DNA from: Melampsora larici-populina 98AG31
Taxonomy: Eukaryota > Basidiomycota > Pucciniomycetes > Pucciniales > Melampsoraceae
Length of the DNA stretch: 64,000 nt
Direction of reading: 5' to 3'
NCBI RefSeq assembly: GCF_000204055.1
Contig: NW_006768766.1
Span: forward strand, 1,777,481 to 1,841,480
Position 1 is the first letter of the stretch; each line of letters opens with the position of its first letter. Under the pieces are notes generated by a model. That model worked only from the letters and a program-made list of their open reading frames with translations. It did no database searches and was not told the origin of the DNA. The translations under genes were made by a program, and so were the position numbers. Below, piece by piece: positions 1 to 12,353 of the stretch.

Positions 1-1184
1 TGCACAGCATTAGCCTCTCCAAGTGTTGAATCACCTCAAGAAGAGATCACAAATGAGTTCAGTAAAAATGATGACAAGAAATAAAAAGGAGGCCAATTTG
101 CAATCAACTAGTAAAAACCCAACTCCTTCAAGAAAATACCGTCTTTGGCATTACCAAGTCCCCACATGGATGAAGAAATTGTTTTACAGCAACTCATTTC
201 AGAGATACTATCTCCAACATCATCTGCAAGCACAACTTGTTCAGGATCACATCTAGGCACTTCCTCTGGTACAACCTGTCAAAAAAAACAAGCCAAGAAG
301 TCAAAGGGGAATGAGTACCCAAAGGAACTTGATCCTGAGGAATGTGAGGCCTTTGCCTTGCTCACATCTATCCTGGTGAGCTCAGCTTGGCTGGTGGTAA
401 GCAAAACACGAATTTTTATTTGATGTATATCAGACCAAGCCTGGACCTGGCTGTATTGGAGCGTCCACTCCGCTATATACTTGTTGGCATCTGGATGGAG
501 GAGCAGAGCCAGCGCCACATATAGAGGTGAATATAGCGGTGTCAATACAGCTCCAATACCACTCCAACATTGCTAAAATTTATGGAGTGGTTCTGGTATT
601 GGTCCAATTCTATCTTCAACTGATGGTCCAGCTGTGCCAACACTTCCTCACAAGGTGATGTCTATTCTAACACTACCATATCCCCCACTACCATCCCAGT
701 TCCATCAGTTCATTTGAAAGAAGACAAATGGACATTGATCATGAGTTGATTTATGGACCACATGTACCATCATCACCACCATTCCAACCACCAAATGAAC
801 CAGTCACACTCAATCACAATACTACCCTTTTCACTACATAGACCAACAGCACTGGCTCCAGAAGTTGTACAGCATCCATAAATGTCAATACATATTGCTC
901 CAGACAAACATTCTTGGGATTGGCAACCTGCTGCAGTTCCTGCACCTCAAGATATCTCAATTGATGCCAATCCAGAAATTATCTTACCACCAGACTCCAA
1001 GTGTCATTGATTTTGTTCCACACTGTCATTGTGCTTGTGCTTCTTTTTGTATTCTTGCTTTGGATATTTGGATATTCTCTGAATTTATCCATTTCAATTT
1101 CAATGTCAGGGTTTTTCTTCCTGATGGTATATGTAATACAACTCAAGCTTAAACATCTAATATCAATTCAATCCAAAGAAATAT
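1..1184. other. Degraded repeat sequence upstream of the Copia pol remnant
   Basis: There is no intact gene here. The stretch is Pro/His/Thr-rich and stop-riddled in the plus direction, and joins directly to recognisable Copia reverse transcriptase from about 1185, so part of it is probably decayed integrase/linker of the same element (inference). An imperfect inverted repeat lies at about 450-560 (GTATTGGAGC... arms, both leading to a CCGCTATAT core) and may be a small foldback insertion. Confidence 0.4.
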
Positions 1185-2935
1185 CTCCAAGCTCTGGAAT
1201 CAGATCACAAATTTGACTGGAGGAAAGCTATTGAAGATGAATTAGAAAACAGGGATTGGGGGAAAGTGTGGTATATTGTGGAGTGACCACATGGCAAGCA
1301 GGCAATTGGAATGTGCTGGGTATTTTCACAAGATAATGGGTGGTGATGGATAGTTCATTAAATTCAAAGCTTGTTTATGTGCTTAAAGATTTTCTCAAAA
1401 ATATGGAGAAGATTACAATAAGACTTTTGCACCAACTGGTAACTTGACTACTTTACAAATTGTAAACACCATGGCAGCTATTGATGATTTGGATGTCTGT
1501 CAAACGGATGCTGTGGCTGCATTTTTTAATGGTTCACCGGAAGGAACAATTTATATGGAGATTCCAAAAGGTTTACAAGCTCATTATAAGCAAGCACCAA
1601 CAGTATGGTATATTGATTACTTGAGAGAATTTTTCAAATTCATTTTACTTATTCCTTCAACTTCAAATCCAATTCTATTGATTTTGGAAGATTCTGCTGG
1701 GAAATGCATTGTTCATGTTCATGTGGATGATATGATGGTGGCTAGTGACAATTTTGCATGTTCTTGTAGATTGATCACTAAATTTCAGTGGATGAAGATG
1801 TATATTATAAATACATTTTAGGAATGAAGGTAACAAGGAATTGACATGATAGAACTATTACTTTGACTTGATCACAATACATTCATGATTCATTGGAAGA
1901 ATACAACATGTCCAATTGTAATTCAGTTTAATGTCCCACAATTCCTAGTAGTTAATTAGTGTCTGGTACGGAGGATGAGCTGGGTTTAGTTGAAGTGTCA
2001 TATGAAGATCATCAACATGAGGTTGAAAAATTGGTGTATTTGAACAATGCAACACAACCTGACATTTCTTTTGTAATTTCTCAATTATCTCCACTCTTAA
2101 ATAATCCATCAATTTCTCATTGGGCAGGCTCTGGAGAGGGTTTTACAAGATTTAAAAGGCACAAAATCAGCTGGTATGGTTTTATGTGGTGAAGATTTAG
2201 AACTCAAGGGTAATGCAGATTATGATTTTGCTTCATGTGCTTATACATGAAGGTCAACAGGTGGTCCTTTATGGGATACAAACTAAAAACCCAGAAAAAG
2301 TCTGAGTTTCCTAACTTGGCCTTTTTGGCTGTGTTTGGGAAAACTGGGATCTGGGTGAATGATCTCAGTTTTGCTCAAGTTTGAATTCCCGAGTAATTCT
2401 TCACTGGGGCTCTTGAGTTTTTTCCAATTTTCCCACATTCTGATATGAAGTTGGGAAACTCAGAAACCGGAAAAAAACCTGGGCTTCTAGTTTATCCCAT
2501 AATTGCACAATGTTAGGCACAGTGAATTGGTAAAGTAACAAGCAAGAAAATGTTGCCACTTCAACAACTGAAGCCAAATACAGGTCAGATTACAAAGGTG
2601 GTCAAGATATTGGATGGTTTTCTCACTTATTGAAAGATATATCTATCAAACAAAAAGGTTCCCCAGTGCTACATTTAGACCATTTAGGTGCCATTTCATT
2701 GGCTCAAAATAGATCATTTAAGTTAAGAACTGAACACATTGATGTAAAGTTTCATTGGTTAAGATAGCTAGTTGCAGGCAAGGAATTGAAAGTAGATTAT
2801 GTTTTGACAGAAGTCATGGTAGCTGATATTTTTACAAAAGCTTTAACACAAATGAAACACGAAAAGATTTGCTCTTTCTTAGGATTGCATGATGTTGCAA
2901 AGACAGGGGGAGATTGAGATGATAATCATTGAATT
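1185..2935 (+). mobile_element. Copia-type LTR retrotransposon remnant (RT and RNase H)
   Basis: Broken frames read through the Copia pol 3' half. From about 1185 comes the lead-in with a GKVW..IV motif, then the RT segment at 1444-1560 (QTDAVAAFFNG, IYMEIPKG), the catalytic HVDDMMVAS at 1717-1745, the connection segment at 2020-2110 (VYLNNATQPDISFVISQLS), and RNase H with VATSTTEAKY near 2550, HLDHLGAISLAQN near 2670 and VADIFTKALTQMKH at 2821-2865. A purine-rich tract (AAGACAGGGGGAGA) at about 2899-2912 is a plausible polypurine tract, so the following AT-rich 250 bp may be 3' LTR sequence. Several stops and frameshifts, including one in-frame TGA where the family has Arg, and a MITE at 2269-2502 make it non-functional. 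No 5' LTR was found in the window. Confidence 0.85.
2269..2502. mobile_element. MITE inserted in Copia RNase H
   Basis: The ends are inverted: TTATGGGATA at the left and TATCCCATAA at the right, with arm similarity continuing inward through CCCAG, CTGAGTTTCC and AACTT blocks for about 50 bp. It splits the Copia RNase H between the STGG block and the VATSTTEA block, so it inserted after the retrotransposon. It has no coding capacity. A clear target duplication was not resolved. Confidence 0.7.
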
Positions 2936-3216
2936 ACCAATATTTCTAGTGGGTTTCTCTTTTACACATCATACACTTGTGATTTGAAGTGGTTATGACA
3001 TAACTCTTAGATGTTGCTATTTAAAAGATCCAATATGCTGTTTACCATTGTTCTCATTTCTTTATCAACTCAAAGAGTTTCACAATCTTCTTTACCATTG
3101 GATTGTTCCTATCCTTTTCAATCAGTGTGCAACTTAGCATACGCTGACAACTTGATACATACTCACAGGTTATAACATTTTAAGCAGAGCCTGGCAATGT
3201 ACTCGGGACGACCCGG

Positions 3217-4636
3217 ATGCCGGTCGGGTCATCGCCCCAAGGCATCAATTTCATCTCCGATGATTTCTCTCCGGATTCGAGGATTTATGATCAAGCAATG
3301 GCAGACGCTCCTGAGACCACCCACACCACCGTCGACCTTCAGCTAGTTCGCGATGGATCTCAAGTTGAAGTTCTACCATCCGATGATAAAACGGAACCAT
3401 CAAAAGTAGAAGAGAACTCAGAAAAGAAAAAGAGAAATAAAATGCGTGGAAGGATGAACGATAGTCCTGATACACAACTTTCGAAAACATTGTCATATTT
3501 ATTAAGACACGGGGCAGCAAAGGAAGGATTAAAGATGAGATCGGATGGGTTTGTAAAAATAAATGATTTAGTGAGAGATTCATATAAAAAATCCTAAATA
3601 GAGACGCGTCGTAGATTGAAGACTACGAATGACATGAAAGAAGAAAGATGGAATGTTTGATTCGAATGTCTATCTCTTGTTCCCTTCACAGTTAGCTCGC
3701 CCAAAGTTGAAAGGTGTAGAATTAGGTGATATTGAACGCATTGTTGGAAAAGATTCAAAACAAAGATATGCCATGATTCGTGAACCACCGCCGGATGGGT
3801 CCTCCTCATCCGAAGACATTGTTTACATTCGAGCTAATCAAGGTCATTCAATTCAGGTGAATCCACTTCCTTCTCTTCTTATTTCTTTTGCCATCCCATT
3901 TCAATCGAACTTGTTCTATTCGGATTCTGATCATTATGTTTGCATTCGTAGGTTCCCGAACTCGACCTGGTCCCCATCATTGATCCTGAAGACATACCAA
4001 CGGTCGTTCATGGTACTTACATGAAGTTTTGGGATACGATTCGTAAGCCTCGTATCCATGTTCTTTTGCGATATTCAAAGTTACATCCAGGACATACTAC
4101 ACCATCTCCATCCGAGTAGACTAACATGGAGTGACCTTCGGCCTTCCAGTTCTCGAGGGACTTAAACCGATGAAGCGGACTCACATTCATTTCGCATCGG
4201 GCTTGATTGATCAACCGGGAGTGATCAGTGGTCAGTGCATATCCTTTTATGAAGTTTTTGGTCACTGCTTCATTTCCCAAGACCATGGAGCAAACCGCGT
4301 CTGTTTATCGCTTTGAAAATGCCAGGCTAAATGGTCTGTTTGGTTCTCTTAGGTATGCGCGCGTCTCGTGAAATAGATATCTACCTAGATGTCACCAAGT
4401 GCATTTCAGGTGAGAAACCAACTTTTACCCAGATTGTCTCCATTCCAAAAAGAGATCGCTGAGTGAAATGCTTCTTCTCGGCCTTCCTCCTAGCTGGCAT
4501 TCTTTTCCATCGATCTAAAAACGGAGTTATATTATCTCAAGGTTTACCAGATTCTAATTCCATCCCTAGCACCTATTTTCAAAAAGTGATACATACATCT
4601 GGAAAAGTTCTTTACCCCACTGAATCTTCGACGTGA
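3217..4636 (+). CDS. TPT1: tRNA 2'-phosphotransferase (Tpt1/KptA family)
   Basis: Tpt1 removes the 2'-phosphate left at the splice junction after tRNA ligation, transferring it to NAD+. Six exons are proposed: 3217-3570, 3692-3856, 3952-4042, 4150-4230, 4353-4409 and 4494-4636, all GT-AG. Family blocks appear in order: LSKTLSYLLRHGA, then ARPKLKGVELGDIERIV, IRANQGHSI, VVHGTYMKFWDTI, KRTHIHFASG, GVISGMRASREIDIYLDV and a C-terminal FHRSKNGVILSQG. The core R-L-R-H, H-G-T and H-I-H-F positions are present. The N-terminal about 85 residues are low-complexity and lysine-rich, so the start is uncertain; an ATG at 3298 in good context (GCAATGG) is an alternative. The 3' end lies about 520 bp from the convergent RTF1 gene. 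Confidence 0.88.
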
Positions 4637-5159
4637 TCCGTCATGATGACCCAAATGATCGCAACTAGAGTATCGATGGCGAGTCATGGTCAGCATCAGC
4701 GTGATTTGTAGGATACTTGCAAGATGTGGCCAATGTGAATTGAAGATGAACTTGTCTCCGCACCTTGAACCCTCTCCAAGGCAGAAAGTAGTGTTGAGGT
4801 CTGAGTATGTAGTGCCCCATACCATCAAGTGTCTCTTGGATATATCACAATCACTCGTGTGTATCTCACAAGTTGGAAATATATACAAACAATGAGAGAA
4901 GGATCCTTTAAATCTAAATAAGTGAACGGGACATAAAGAAGATAATCACACGCCGATCAACTAAGATTACACTCCCATTGGCCAAATGTATCAACGGACC
5001 AAATTCCAGGACAAGAAAGATTGATGATAGACAAAAAACAATAAACATAAGCATGACTGTTATGAGAGACGTGTGAATGATGAGGACAAGATCCATTTCC
5101 TCATTGAATGCGATGAAAGAAATTGGTTATAGAATCACATATTACAATCATCTCATTGA
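4637..5159. other. Intergenic region between convergent TPT1 and RTF1
   Basis: This holds the 3' flanks of two convergent genes. It is AT-rich, without a convincing ORF, structured RNA or inverted repeat. Confidence 0.6.
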
Positions 5160-7321
5160 TCAAAAATCTCCAATATCAATATCAATGTGAACCCGACTTG
5201 CAATCATTTCTTCAAATCGGGTAGGCGGTCCTTTAGCTTTAGCAGCAGCTACAGCGGTGGCTGAACTCGAGTTGACTTCCCCAGGTCGCGGAGAGGCGTT
5301 TGGATCGGATGCTGTCGGCGTATCTCGCAAAGGGCTACCTGACCTGAAGTTTGGAAGTTTCAATTCAAGTGTCAAATTCACATGGATGGAAATGGCTTAC
5401 TTGGTCTCATATGTCATCCGTGGATTAGTCTTTACTCTCGCACTCGGATCAGGTCTGACAGCATGACTTGTGCCATGTGCCTTCATATGTTGTCTTCGAA
5501 GTTCTGATGCTGCGATTTCTGCCCGACGAATCTCTTCTCGATTGGCTCGGCGGTTACGCTCATTGAGTTCTGACATGAGAGTATCAGATTTGACAACAGG
5601 TGCGCTGGCTTGTTGCAAGAGTGAATTCAGTCGTTCTACGAGTTCAGTGTCATTCTTTGCAGCAGCTTGATCTCTTTCGCTCTCAAGCCTTAGTCTTTCT
5701 GAAATCGTCAAAGTCGTGGGGCCTTGACCTTGGGCACGCATAGCCTTTTTGGCACGGACTTGAAGGGTGATGGTTGCCTGTTAGATCGGAGAACATATGG
5801 AGGTGTAAGATGGGCAAATTCAGGTCAATTTCTTAATAAGGGTGTGACGATAGATAGAGTCTTCACCTCGTCTTTCACCCAGTCCTGGTATTTGGTGATG
5901 CTGTTCAGTTTCCGACTGACTTCCTTCTTCGTGGGGATCGGAACTTTATACTTTTGACATTCACCCACTAGAAATAACCATTCATTCTGGGGGTGCAGAT
6001 ACAAAAATCAAAAGATGTGCAGAGGGCGTTGCTACCTTGAGACTCACCTCTTGAATTGGCGAGTTAGATACTCTGTCCAGTGAAATGACCTTCGAGGAAT
6101 TGGCAATCACTACCTGTAAGGTCTTAGTAGTCGCCTGATTCTCGACCTCATAGTATTTCTGGTTGTCAATATCACCTTTTCAACAAAATCTTAGTCAGCA
6201 TGCATAATTCCGCAAGGGGTGAATTAGACCTCATCTCACATTTGACTTCAGCAACACGATACTTGACTTCACGCTTCGGATCATCTTTGGCAAATCCAAC
6301 AGATACACGCACCCACATCCCTTTGACATAGTCTGAGAAAAAGTCAGTGCAGCATAGTTCTGCAGCCCGAGTGCGAGTAAGTGTAAGGGAGCGGATATCA
6401 TCAAGGGAAGCGTCATCTAGATTGGTCTTCTCAGTTGCTTTTCGAGAGTTGCTCTGTTCATGGGCGATATCCTGCTCTTCAGCCAAATCGGCTTCACCAT
6501 CTTCGGACCGATCCCAGCCCTGCTCATCACTCCGCTGCTTCGTTACTTGGTTTTCATTCGAGTCATCCGGCTATCAAAAGAAGATGAATGAGTATGTGGG
6601 GAGTCACTCATTAACAAATAGATTGTTGGATAAACAACAATACGTACCTTGGGGCGTTTTCCTTTAGCTTGCCTCTTCAACTTCAATTCATCTAATTTTT
6701 GAGCTTTCTCATGAGTAGTGCCAGTTCTACTCTTTTCTCGACCACTACTTCGCTTGCTAGATTGCTCATCTCGTGCTCTGACCATATTTTTGACATTTTC
6801 TCGATCTCGAATCTTTTGTAATTCATCTTGTCTTTCACCCAAAGTTGCCTCACGTTCTAATTCAGATAGAGATTGTATTCGAAGCTTATCCTGCAGATCG
6901 ATATAAATACCTTCGTAAGGAAAAGGGTTACTGTTGACCGTTCGGCTCTCCTGTTCTTCCTCCTCATCATCAGACTTTGCGACTAAACCAAAAACAAAAA
7001 CGTTCAAAAACATTTCAAAAAGCTGGATAAAGTGTTAGATTGTTTGAGCTTACCCTGAATCGGCATAGCAGCCTCCGAACCAGAAGACATTTCCATATCT
7101 GATTCGCTACTGTTGTTCACTCAAACAAAAGCGGCAAGATGATGAGTGGTGAGGTAACAATGAAGAGGATAGATGAGAACCACCTACTCCATATCCACTT
7201 TTTTTCTACGTTTTATCTTTTTTCCATGTTGTAGTGACTTTCGAGATCGTTTTGAGGATGATATTGGAGCTTGGGTGACATCACCAGCCAAAGCAAGGAG
7301 TTCATTGTCGATATCAGACAT
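5160..7321 (-). CDS. RTF1: RNA polymerase-associated protein Rtf1 (Plus3 domain)
   Basis: Rtf1 is a nuclear Paf1-complex subunit that binds Spt5 through its Plus3 domain and stimulates H2B ubiquitination during transcription elongation. Eight exons on the minus strand: 7321-7188, 7109-7054, 6982-6648, 6570-6240, 6175-6048, 5986-5867, 5777-5401 and 5343-5160. The start MSDIDNELLALAGD is typical of the family. Then come an acidic Ser-rich stretch, a charged helical region, and the Plus3 domain beginning near LDDIRSLTLTRTRAAELC, through FFSDYVKGMWVRVSVG, the YRVAEVKC block, QVVIANSSKVISLDRVSN and EWLFLVGEC. The C-terminal part is a long charged coiled coil (ISERLRLESERDQAAAKND) ending in a Pro/Ser tail. 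It is divergent from TAF9 with 421 bp between the two starts. Confidence 0.93.
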
Positions 7322-7742
7322 GATGAACTTGCTAGCTAGAAGGAATCCTTGATAATTATGATTTGGTTTTCAAGATGTTTATTGATATATCCTTTGAAGT
7401 CCGAATGTGATAGTGTGAAGTTGAATGTGGATGTAAGCTTGAATGTGACTTGAGAAGTTGGATGAGGTTGAAGGTGGTTGTATGGTTTTAAATTTCAAAC
7501 TGCAACCACCACCTCGAGTAGATATAACCTATCGCACGTCTTACAGCTGTCAGTGAAAGCCCTGTGCCATAACATGACATCCTTAGCGTTTGACCTGTTT
7601 CCTACATGTCACCCACCAGTTTGCTATTCCCCAGACTCAGGAGTCCAAACTTCAAAGACTTCAACCTCAACCTCACGCTTCAAGTGATATTGCATTCCAA
7701 GGACAGGGCAACCGATCAATTGAACACTTCAAATCAAAAGTC
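7322..7742. promoter_or_regulatory. Shared 5' region of divergent RTF1 and TAF9
   Basis: A 421-bp gap separates the RTF1 start (minus) from the TAF9 start (plus), both general transcription genes, so it probably works as a bidirectional promoter (inference). No obvious TATA box was picked out. Confidence 0.5.
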
Positions 7743-8558
7743 ATGACAAGTAATAATAACGCTGTACCCATTGATCATCCCGAGTCTTTCAAACATCAAC
7801 AACCTCCGTCCACACCTCGCGATGCAAGAATCATTGCAATATTATTAGCCTCAATGGGAGTTCAATCTGCCTCTGAAGGTGTCGTCAGAGTCCTCATGGA
7901 ATTTGCTCATCGTAAGACGCTCTTTGAATCGATATTTTTGCTTAACTGGATTGCTTCACTGATTCTTTACATCCAATCATTTTTGAATTTGGTGGTCTTA
8001 GGATACACCGTAGATATTCTCTCTGATGCTATGGTTTATGCTGATCATGCCGGCCGAGCACACGCAGCTCATGGTCCAGATGTCGAAGATGTTCGTCTTG
8101 CAGTACAAGCAAAAGTAGAGCATTCCATGAGCGGACCAATGAGTAAAGAAGTAAGAATCTTCACTATCATTCCGCTTTCACTCTTCTTGAATCTGACTTT
8201 TGGCAAACTTCTTTCCATTATCTAGTTTCTTCTCAATCTTGCCGATACTCTCAATCGGACCTCATTACCTCCCATACCTGAGCGATATGGGATCCGTTTA
8301 CCTCCGGAGAAAGATCGCCTCACTGCGCCTAACTTTGATATCGCACCCAAGGCACCCTCATCGACAACCGATCAACCCATTAACGCTGATGAGGATATGT
8401 TTGGAGGACTGGACGATGATGATGATGACGATGATAGCGATAGTAGTAGTGATACAGAAACTGGACTTTCACCCATCACCACAGTCAACGGCAATGGTGC
8501 CAATCTTGATCATGGCAAAAGAAGACTGGAAGATATGGAGGATGATGATTATGACTGA
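7743..8558 (+). CDS. TAF9: Transcription initiation factor TFIID subunit 9 (TAF9, histone fold)
   Basis: TAF9 pairs with TAF6 through an H3-like histone fold and is shared by TFIID and SAGA in the nucleus. Three exons: 7743-7911, 8002-8150 and 8226-8558. After a short polar N-terminus the fold begins at PRDARIIAILLASMGVQ, continues with GVVRVLMEFAHR, crosses intron 1 into YTVDILSDAMVYADHAG, and leads to EDVRLAVQAKVEHSMSGPMS. The conserved post-fold segment FLLNLADTLNRTSLPPIPE with YGIRLPPEKDRLTAPNFDI follows intron 2. The tail is a run of Asp/Ser (8413-8455) ending in EDMEDDDYD, usual for fungal TAF9. An upstream in-frame extension from 7590 is open but poorly conserved in character, so the ATG at 7743 (MTSNNNAV) is preferred. 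It is convergent with H2B. Confidence 0.93.
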
Positions 8559-9014
8559 TACGGATACCTCTTAAAACAAGTGAAGCCCCTTTGTGTGCTT
8601 CTGGTGTATTTGTATGTAACTCGAAATGTGTGCAATTTTCAACTTGATAGCATTAGGTAGCATTCCGATTTGCCGTGTATGCCGCGATTCAATTGGGTCT
8701 CTGTAAGGGTTCTATGACAGTGTCTACGAAAAGCAGACGGGAGGGCAGGGACGCGACGAGGCAGTCCATACTGTGAGGGATAAGGGTATTTCGAACGCAT
8801 GTTTGAGAATTCAGGGGGAGGTGACGGATTGAGAAGCTCAGTGGACAGTGCGCAATGTAAGTAGGATCCAACGCATGATGCGGGCAGGTCATTTCAAGGT
8901 TAAAGTTTGACATTAACAGCACATCGACAGGGTCAAAAATAATAGCAAAATTACAAAACAATAAAACATGAAGAGAAGCCAAAGGTGGAAGGACGCGAAA
9001 GGAGCAGCAGGAGA

Positions 9015-9725
<711 letters not shown>

Positions 9726-10342
9726 TGTAGTTTGGGTTGAGTGAGGTGATGTGTTGAGGGTGAAGGAATAAGTTGAGGTGGCTGAAGGTTTGTGTATGTG
9801 AAGTGGGATAAGGATGATGGAGCCGCAGAGAGGGAAGTAGGAGCTCTCCTTTTGAAGGCAACGAACTGAGACGCGATTGAGGTTAAGGATAAGCTGAGTG
9901 GCGCGTGCCGAGGGAGTTACAAGTGCGAATTGCGATAGTACAGAACCTTAGTCTGGGTTGCTAAGGATGCGCGTGCGCAGCTTAGTGTAACAAGCTGGCC
10001 AATCAGCGCGTCTAATCGCGCTCGAGCAATTCGCAACCACGCACTTCGGATTCCTAAGCCGACTGAACATCTTAACTTACAGGTAAAGTACGGTCCAAAA
10101 CCTAGTTTTTACCATTAAGCTAGTGGTCTGATTCTCGATCCAAGGTCGCGACTTGTGACTTAGCATCGCGTCCTTTGATAACCTCAGCTGGTGGATCATT
10201 TCACTTGAAATACCGCACACCTTCTGCCCCTTCGAAGAGTCTCCCCACCACACAATCACACACCATCATCCACTTCATCCAATCTATCCAGCTCACAGTC
10301 AGCTTCAACTTCACTTCAACTTCATCCTCAACAAAATAAAAC
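9726..10342. promoter_or_regulatory. Bidirectional H2B/H2A promoter (copy 1)
   Basis: The 617 bp between divergent histone starts holds a CCAAT box at about 9999-10003 and two oppositely oriented copies of GCAATTCGCA: TGCGAATTGCG at 9924-9934 and GCAATTCGCA at 10026-10035. GC content is higher than in the surrounding intergenic DNA. The whole region is repeated without visible change in copy 2. Coordinated S-phase expression is inferred from the family and not shown here. Confidence 0.7.
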
Positions 10343-10949
10343 ATGTCTTCCGGTGGTAAATCAGGTGGCAAGGCCGGTGGTGAAAAGACCTCTCAATCAC
10401 GATCCGCCAAAGCTGGTCTTCAATTCCCAGTCGGACGTATTCACCGACTTTTGCGAAAAGGTCACTACGCCCAACGTATCGGTGCCGGTGCACCTGGTAT
10501 GTTCTTACTTTCTATGATGTCCCTATTTACGATCCACTAATTCTTGGATTGCCTTTCAGTCTACCTTGCTGCAGTTCTCGAGTACCTTGCAGCTGAAATT
10601 CTCGAGTTGGCCGGTAACGCAGCCCGAGACAACAAGAAGTCACGTATCATTCCTCGACATCTTCAACTTGCCATCCGAGTCAGTCGATTTTGTGCAACTT
10701 TACCTCCGAGCGACGCTGACTGGTCTTTTTTTATCGCACAGAATGACGAAGAGTTGAACCGCCTTCTTGGCCACGTTGTTATCTCCCAGGGTGGTGTTCT
10801 TCCTCAAAGTGAGCAGCGCTCTTACCCTCTTCGTCTTGCCCGCCCCTTCAAGCTCTTGCTCACAACTATTTTCTTTGATCACAGTTCACGCCGAGCTCCT
10901 CCCTGCCAAGTCAAAAGGCAAAGCAGGAAAGAATTCACAAGAAGTCTGA
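10343..10949 (+). CDS. H2A: Histone H2A (copy 1), with H2A.X-type SQE tail
   Basis: Core nucleosomal histone H2A. Four exons: 10343-10496, 10560-10678, 10742-10808 and 10885-10949, all GT-AG. It begins [19 protein letters not shown], followed by the H2A signature [20 protein letters not shown], the acidic-patch region [20 protein letters not shown], then [20 protein letters not shown] and HAELLPAK. It ends SQEV, the SQE motif that Mec1/Tel1-type kinases phosphorylate in canonical fungal H2A after DNA breaks (family knowledge). About 134 residues, normal length. Copy 2 differs by one residue near the tail (KGKAGKN here, KGKTGKN there). Confidence 0.97.
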
Positions 10950-10956
10950 TTGTTGT

Positions 10957-11368
10957 TTGCCGTCTGTTCTCGTTTTTGATTTCGACCGTGTATTATGTTT
11001 TTTCTCCGACTTTATTGTTCTTTGATTCGCAATCAATCCCTTCGCTGCTCTCAGCGTAGAACTCAACTTTATTCCAGCTTGCATTACACTAAACGATGTG
11101 TATGCTCCGAGTCCCAACTTTTGAACAGCTTGTCGTGCCCTCCCCTGCTCCCCGTGTGACTTATACTATAACATGCAGCTTGAGAGCAAAACCCACACCA
11201 ACCGCTCGCGACGTCTGTTCATTGTGGCTCGCCCTCGATCATCAACGTTGCTTGATCCTTGCCAAATTCGCCTTGGCCGTGGATACAGTCAACCCTCGAT
11301 GTATGCATCTAGTATATATGCATATCACGCTATAGGGAGTGGAAATTTTGGGCCGATCTTTTGGGAAC
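10957..11368. other. H2A 3' flank
   Basis: Non-coding downstream DNA. It has no similarity to the DNA following the other H2A copy. No repeat or RNA gene recognised. Confidence 0.5.
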
Positions 11369-12353
11369 GCAGAGCGCCTCAAACTTAACTAAGAGCATCC
11401 CCAGCCGTGTGCTGTCAACCGTGCCGTATTCAGATTTGGGGTATTTTTATCCACAGCCGTTACCCCCAAACACATACCTAGCTTGGGCAACTGTCTACGT
11501 GCGAGTCGAAATAGGCCCAATATGGTCTTTTCCGCTTGCACCCCAAATCCCTCTGTACCTTACTTCTCCCATAAAATCCGACTTCTACGATCTGACTCTC
11601 CGCAAATCAGACACTTTGATGATCAACTAATCCATAATACATCTCCCCTATTATGCTACAAACCGTACTGTAGGGAACCATGGCGGTACATTCTTCAAAA
11701 GTCATACCTGAAACCCTGCCCTAAACGATCTGTGCGACCCTCTGTATGTTACAGATTTACGGCATGGCTGGGGATGCTCTAAGTCCCTCATTGAGCTCAA
11801 GCCGCTCAAACGAGGGACTTAGACGCAATCTTGTTTTTTTGGCATGAGATCGGCCGGGGCTTTTGGCCAAAAACTGGCCTCCCTGTAGAACTTTTTTTTA
11901 CAATTTCAACATGTCTCCGTCCCCATAATAAAAAACATGTGCCTGGGTCTCCTCTTCAACCTCCCCTATCACAATTGTGATATCATTTTTTGGACCAGAG
12001 ATAAGTTGAAAGTTGTTGTTGTGCACTGCGCACCAAAACTGAAATTTCAGGCGTGGACTGATCAAAATCACTGTGAATTTTGACTTTGAGCCCTCAACAA
12101 ATTTGTATATATCTTGTGAAGCACACAAGCTATCTCAAAGCTGAGAGTCTGACATTGTACAAAAAAACTAGGCGTATGTTTTTCATTATGAGCAAGCAGT
12201 AATGTTGAAATCATAAAAAAACGTTTATAAGGAGGCCAGTTTTTGGCCAAAAGCCCCGGCCAATCTCACACCAAAAAAACAAGATAGTGTCTAAGTCCCT
12301 CATTTGAGCGGCTTGAGCTCAACAAGGGACTTAGTTGAGTTTGAGAGCGCCTG
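11369..12353. mobile_element. Inverted-repeat (MITE-like) element interrupted by another MITE
   Basis: The arms start with about GCGC(C/T)CTCAAACT..AACTAAG on each side. The left arm (11369-11392, resuming at 11783-11885) and right arm (12230-12353) then share GTCCCT, GAGCTCAAGCCGCTC, the reverse hairpin partner, AACAAGAT, and GGCCGGGGCTTTTGGCCAAA. Each arm is itself a foldback: GTCCCTCA..GAGCTCAAGCCGCTC..GAGGGAC. The interior is AT-rich with no ORF. A second MITE (11393-11779) sits inside the left arm at a TAA. Confidence 0.8.
11393..11779. mobile_element. PIF/Harbinger-like MITE with TAA target duplication
   Basis: The ends GAGCATCCCCAGCC and GGCTGGGGATGCTC are perfect inverted repeats, flanked on both sides by TAA (11390-11392 and 11780-11782). 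A 3-bp TWA duplication is the Harbinger hallmark (family knowledge). The uninterrupted counterpart of the target, ..AACTAAGTCCC.., is visible in the opposite arm of the host element near 12330-12340, confirming the insertion point. Length is 387 bp and no ORF is present. Confidence 0.85.

Noticed and set aside
10090..10170. tRNA-like A-box (TAGCTTAATGG on the minus strand) in the histone promoter
   Set aside because: No matching B-box or cloverleaf could be drawn, and the sequence sits within the duplicated histone promoter.
10544..11059. 171-codon frame over H2A
   Set aside because: It contains an H2A exon read through introns; the four-exon H2A model accounts for it.
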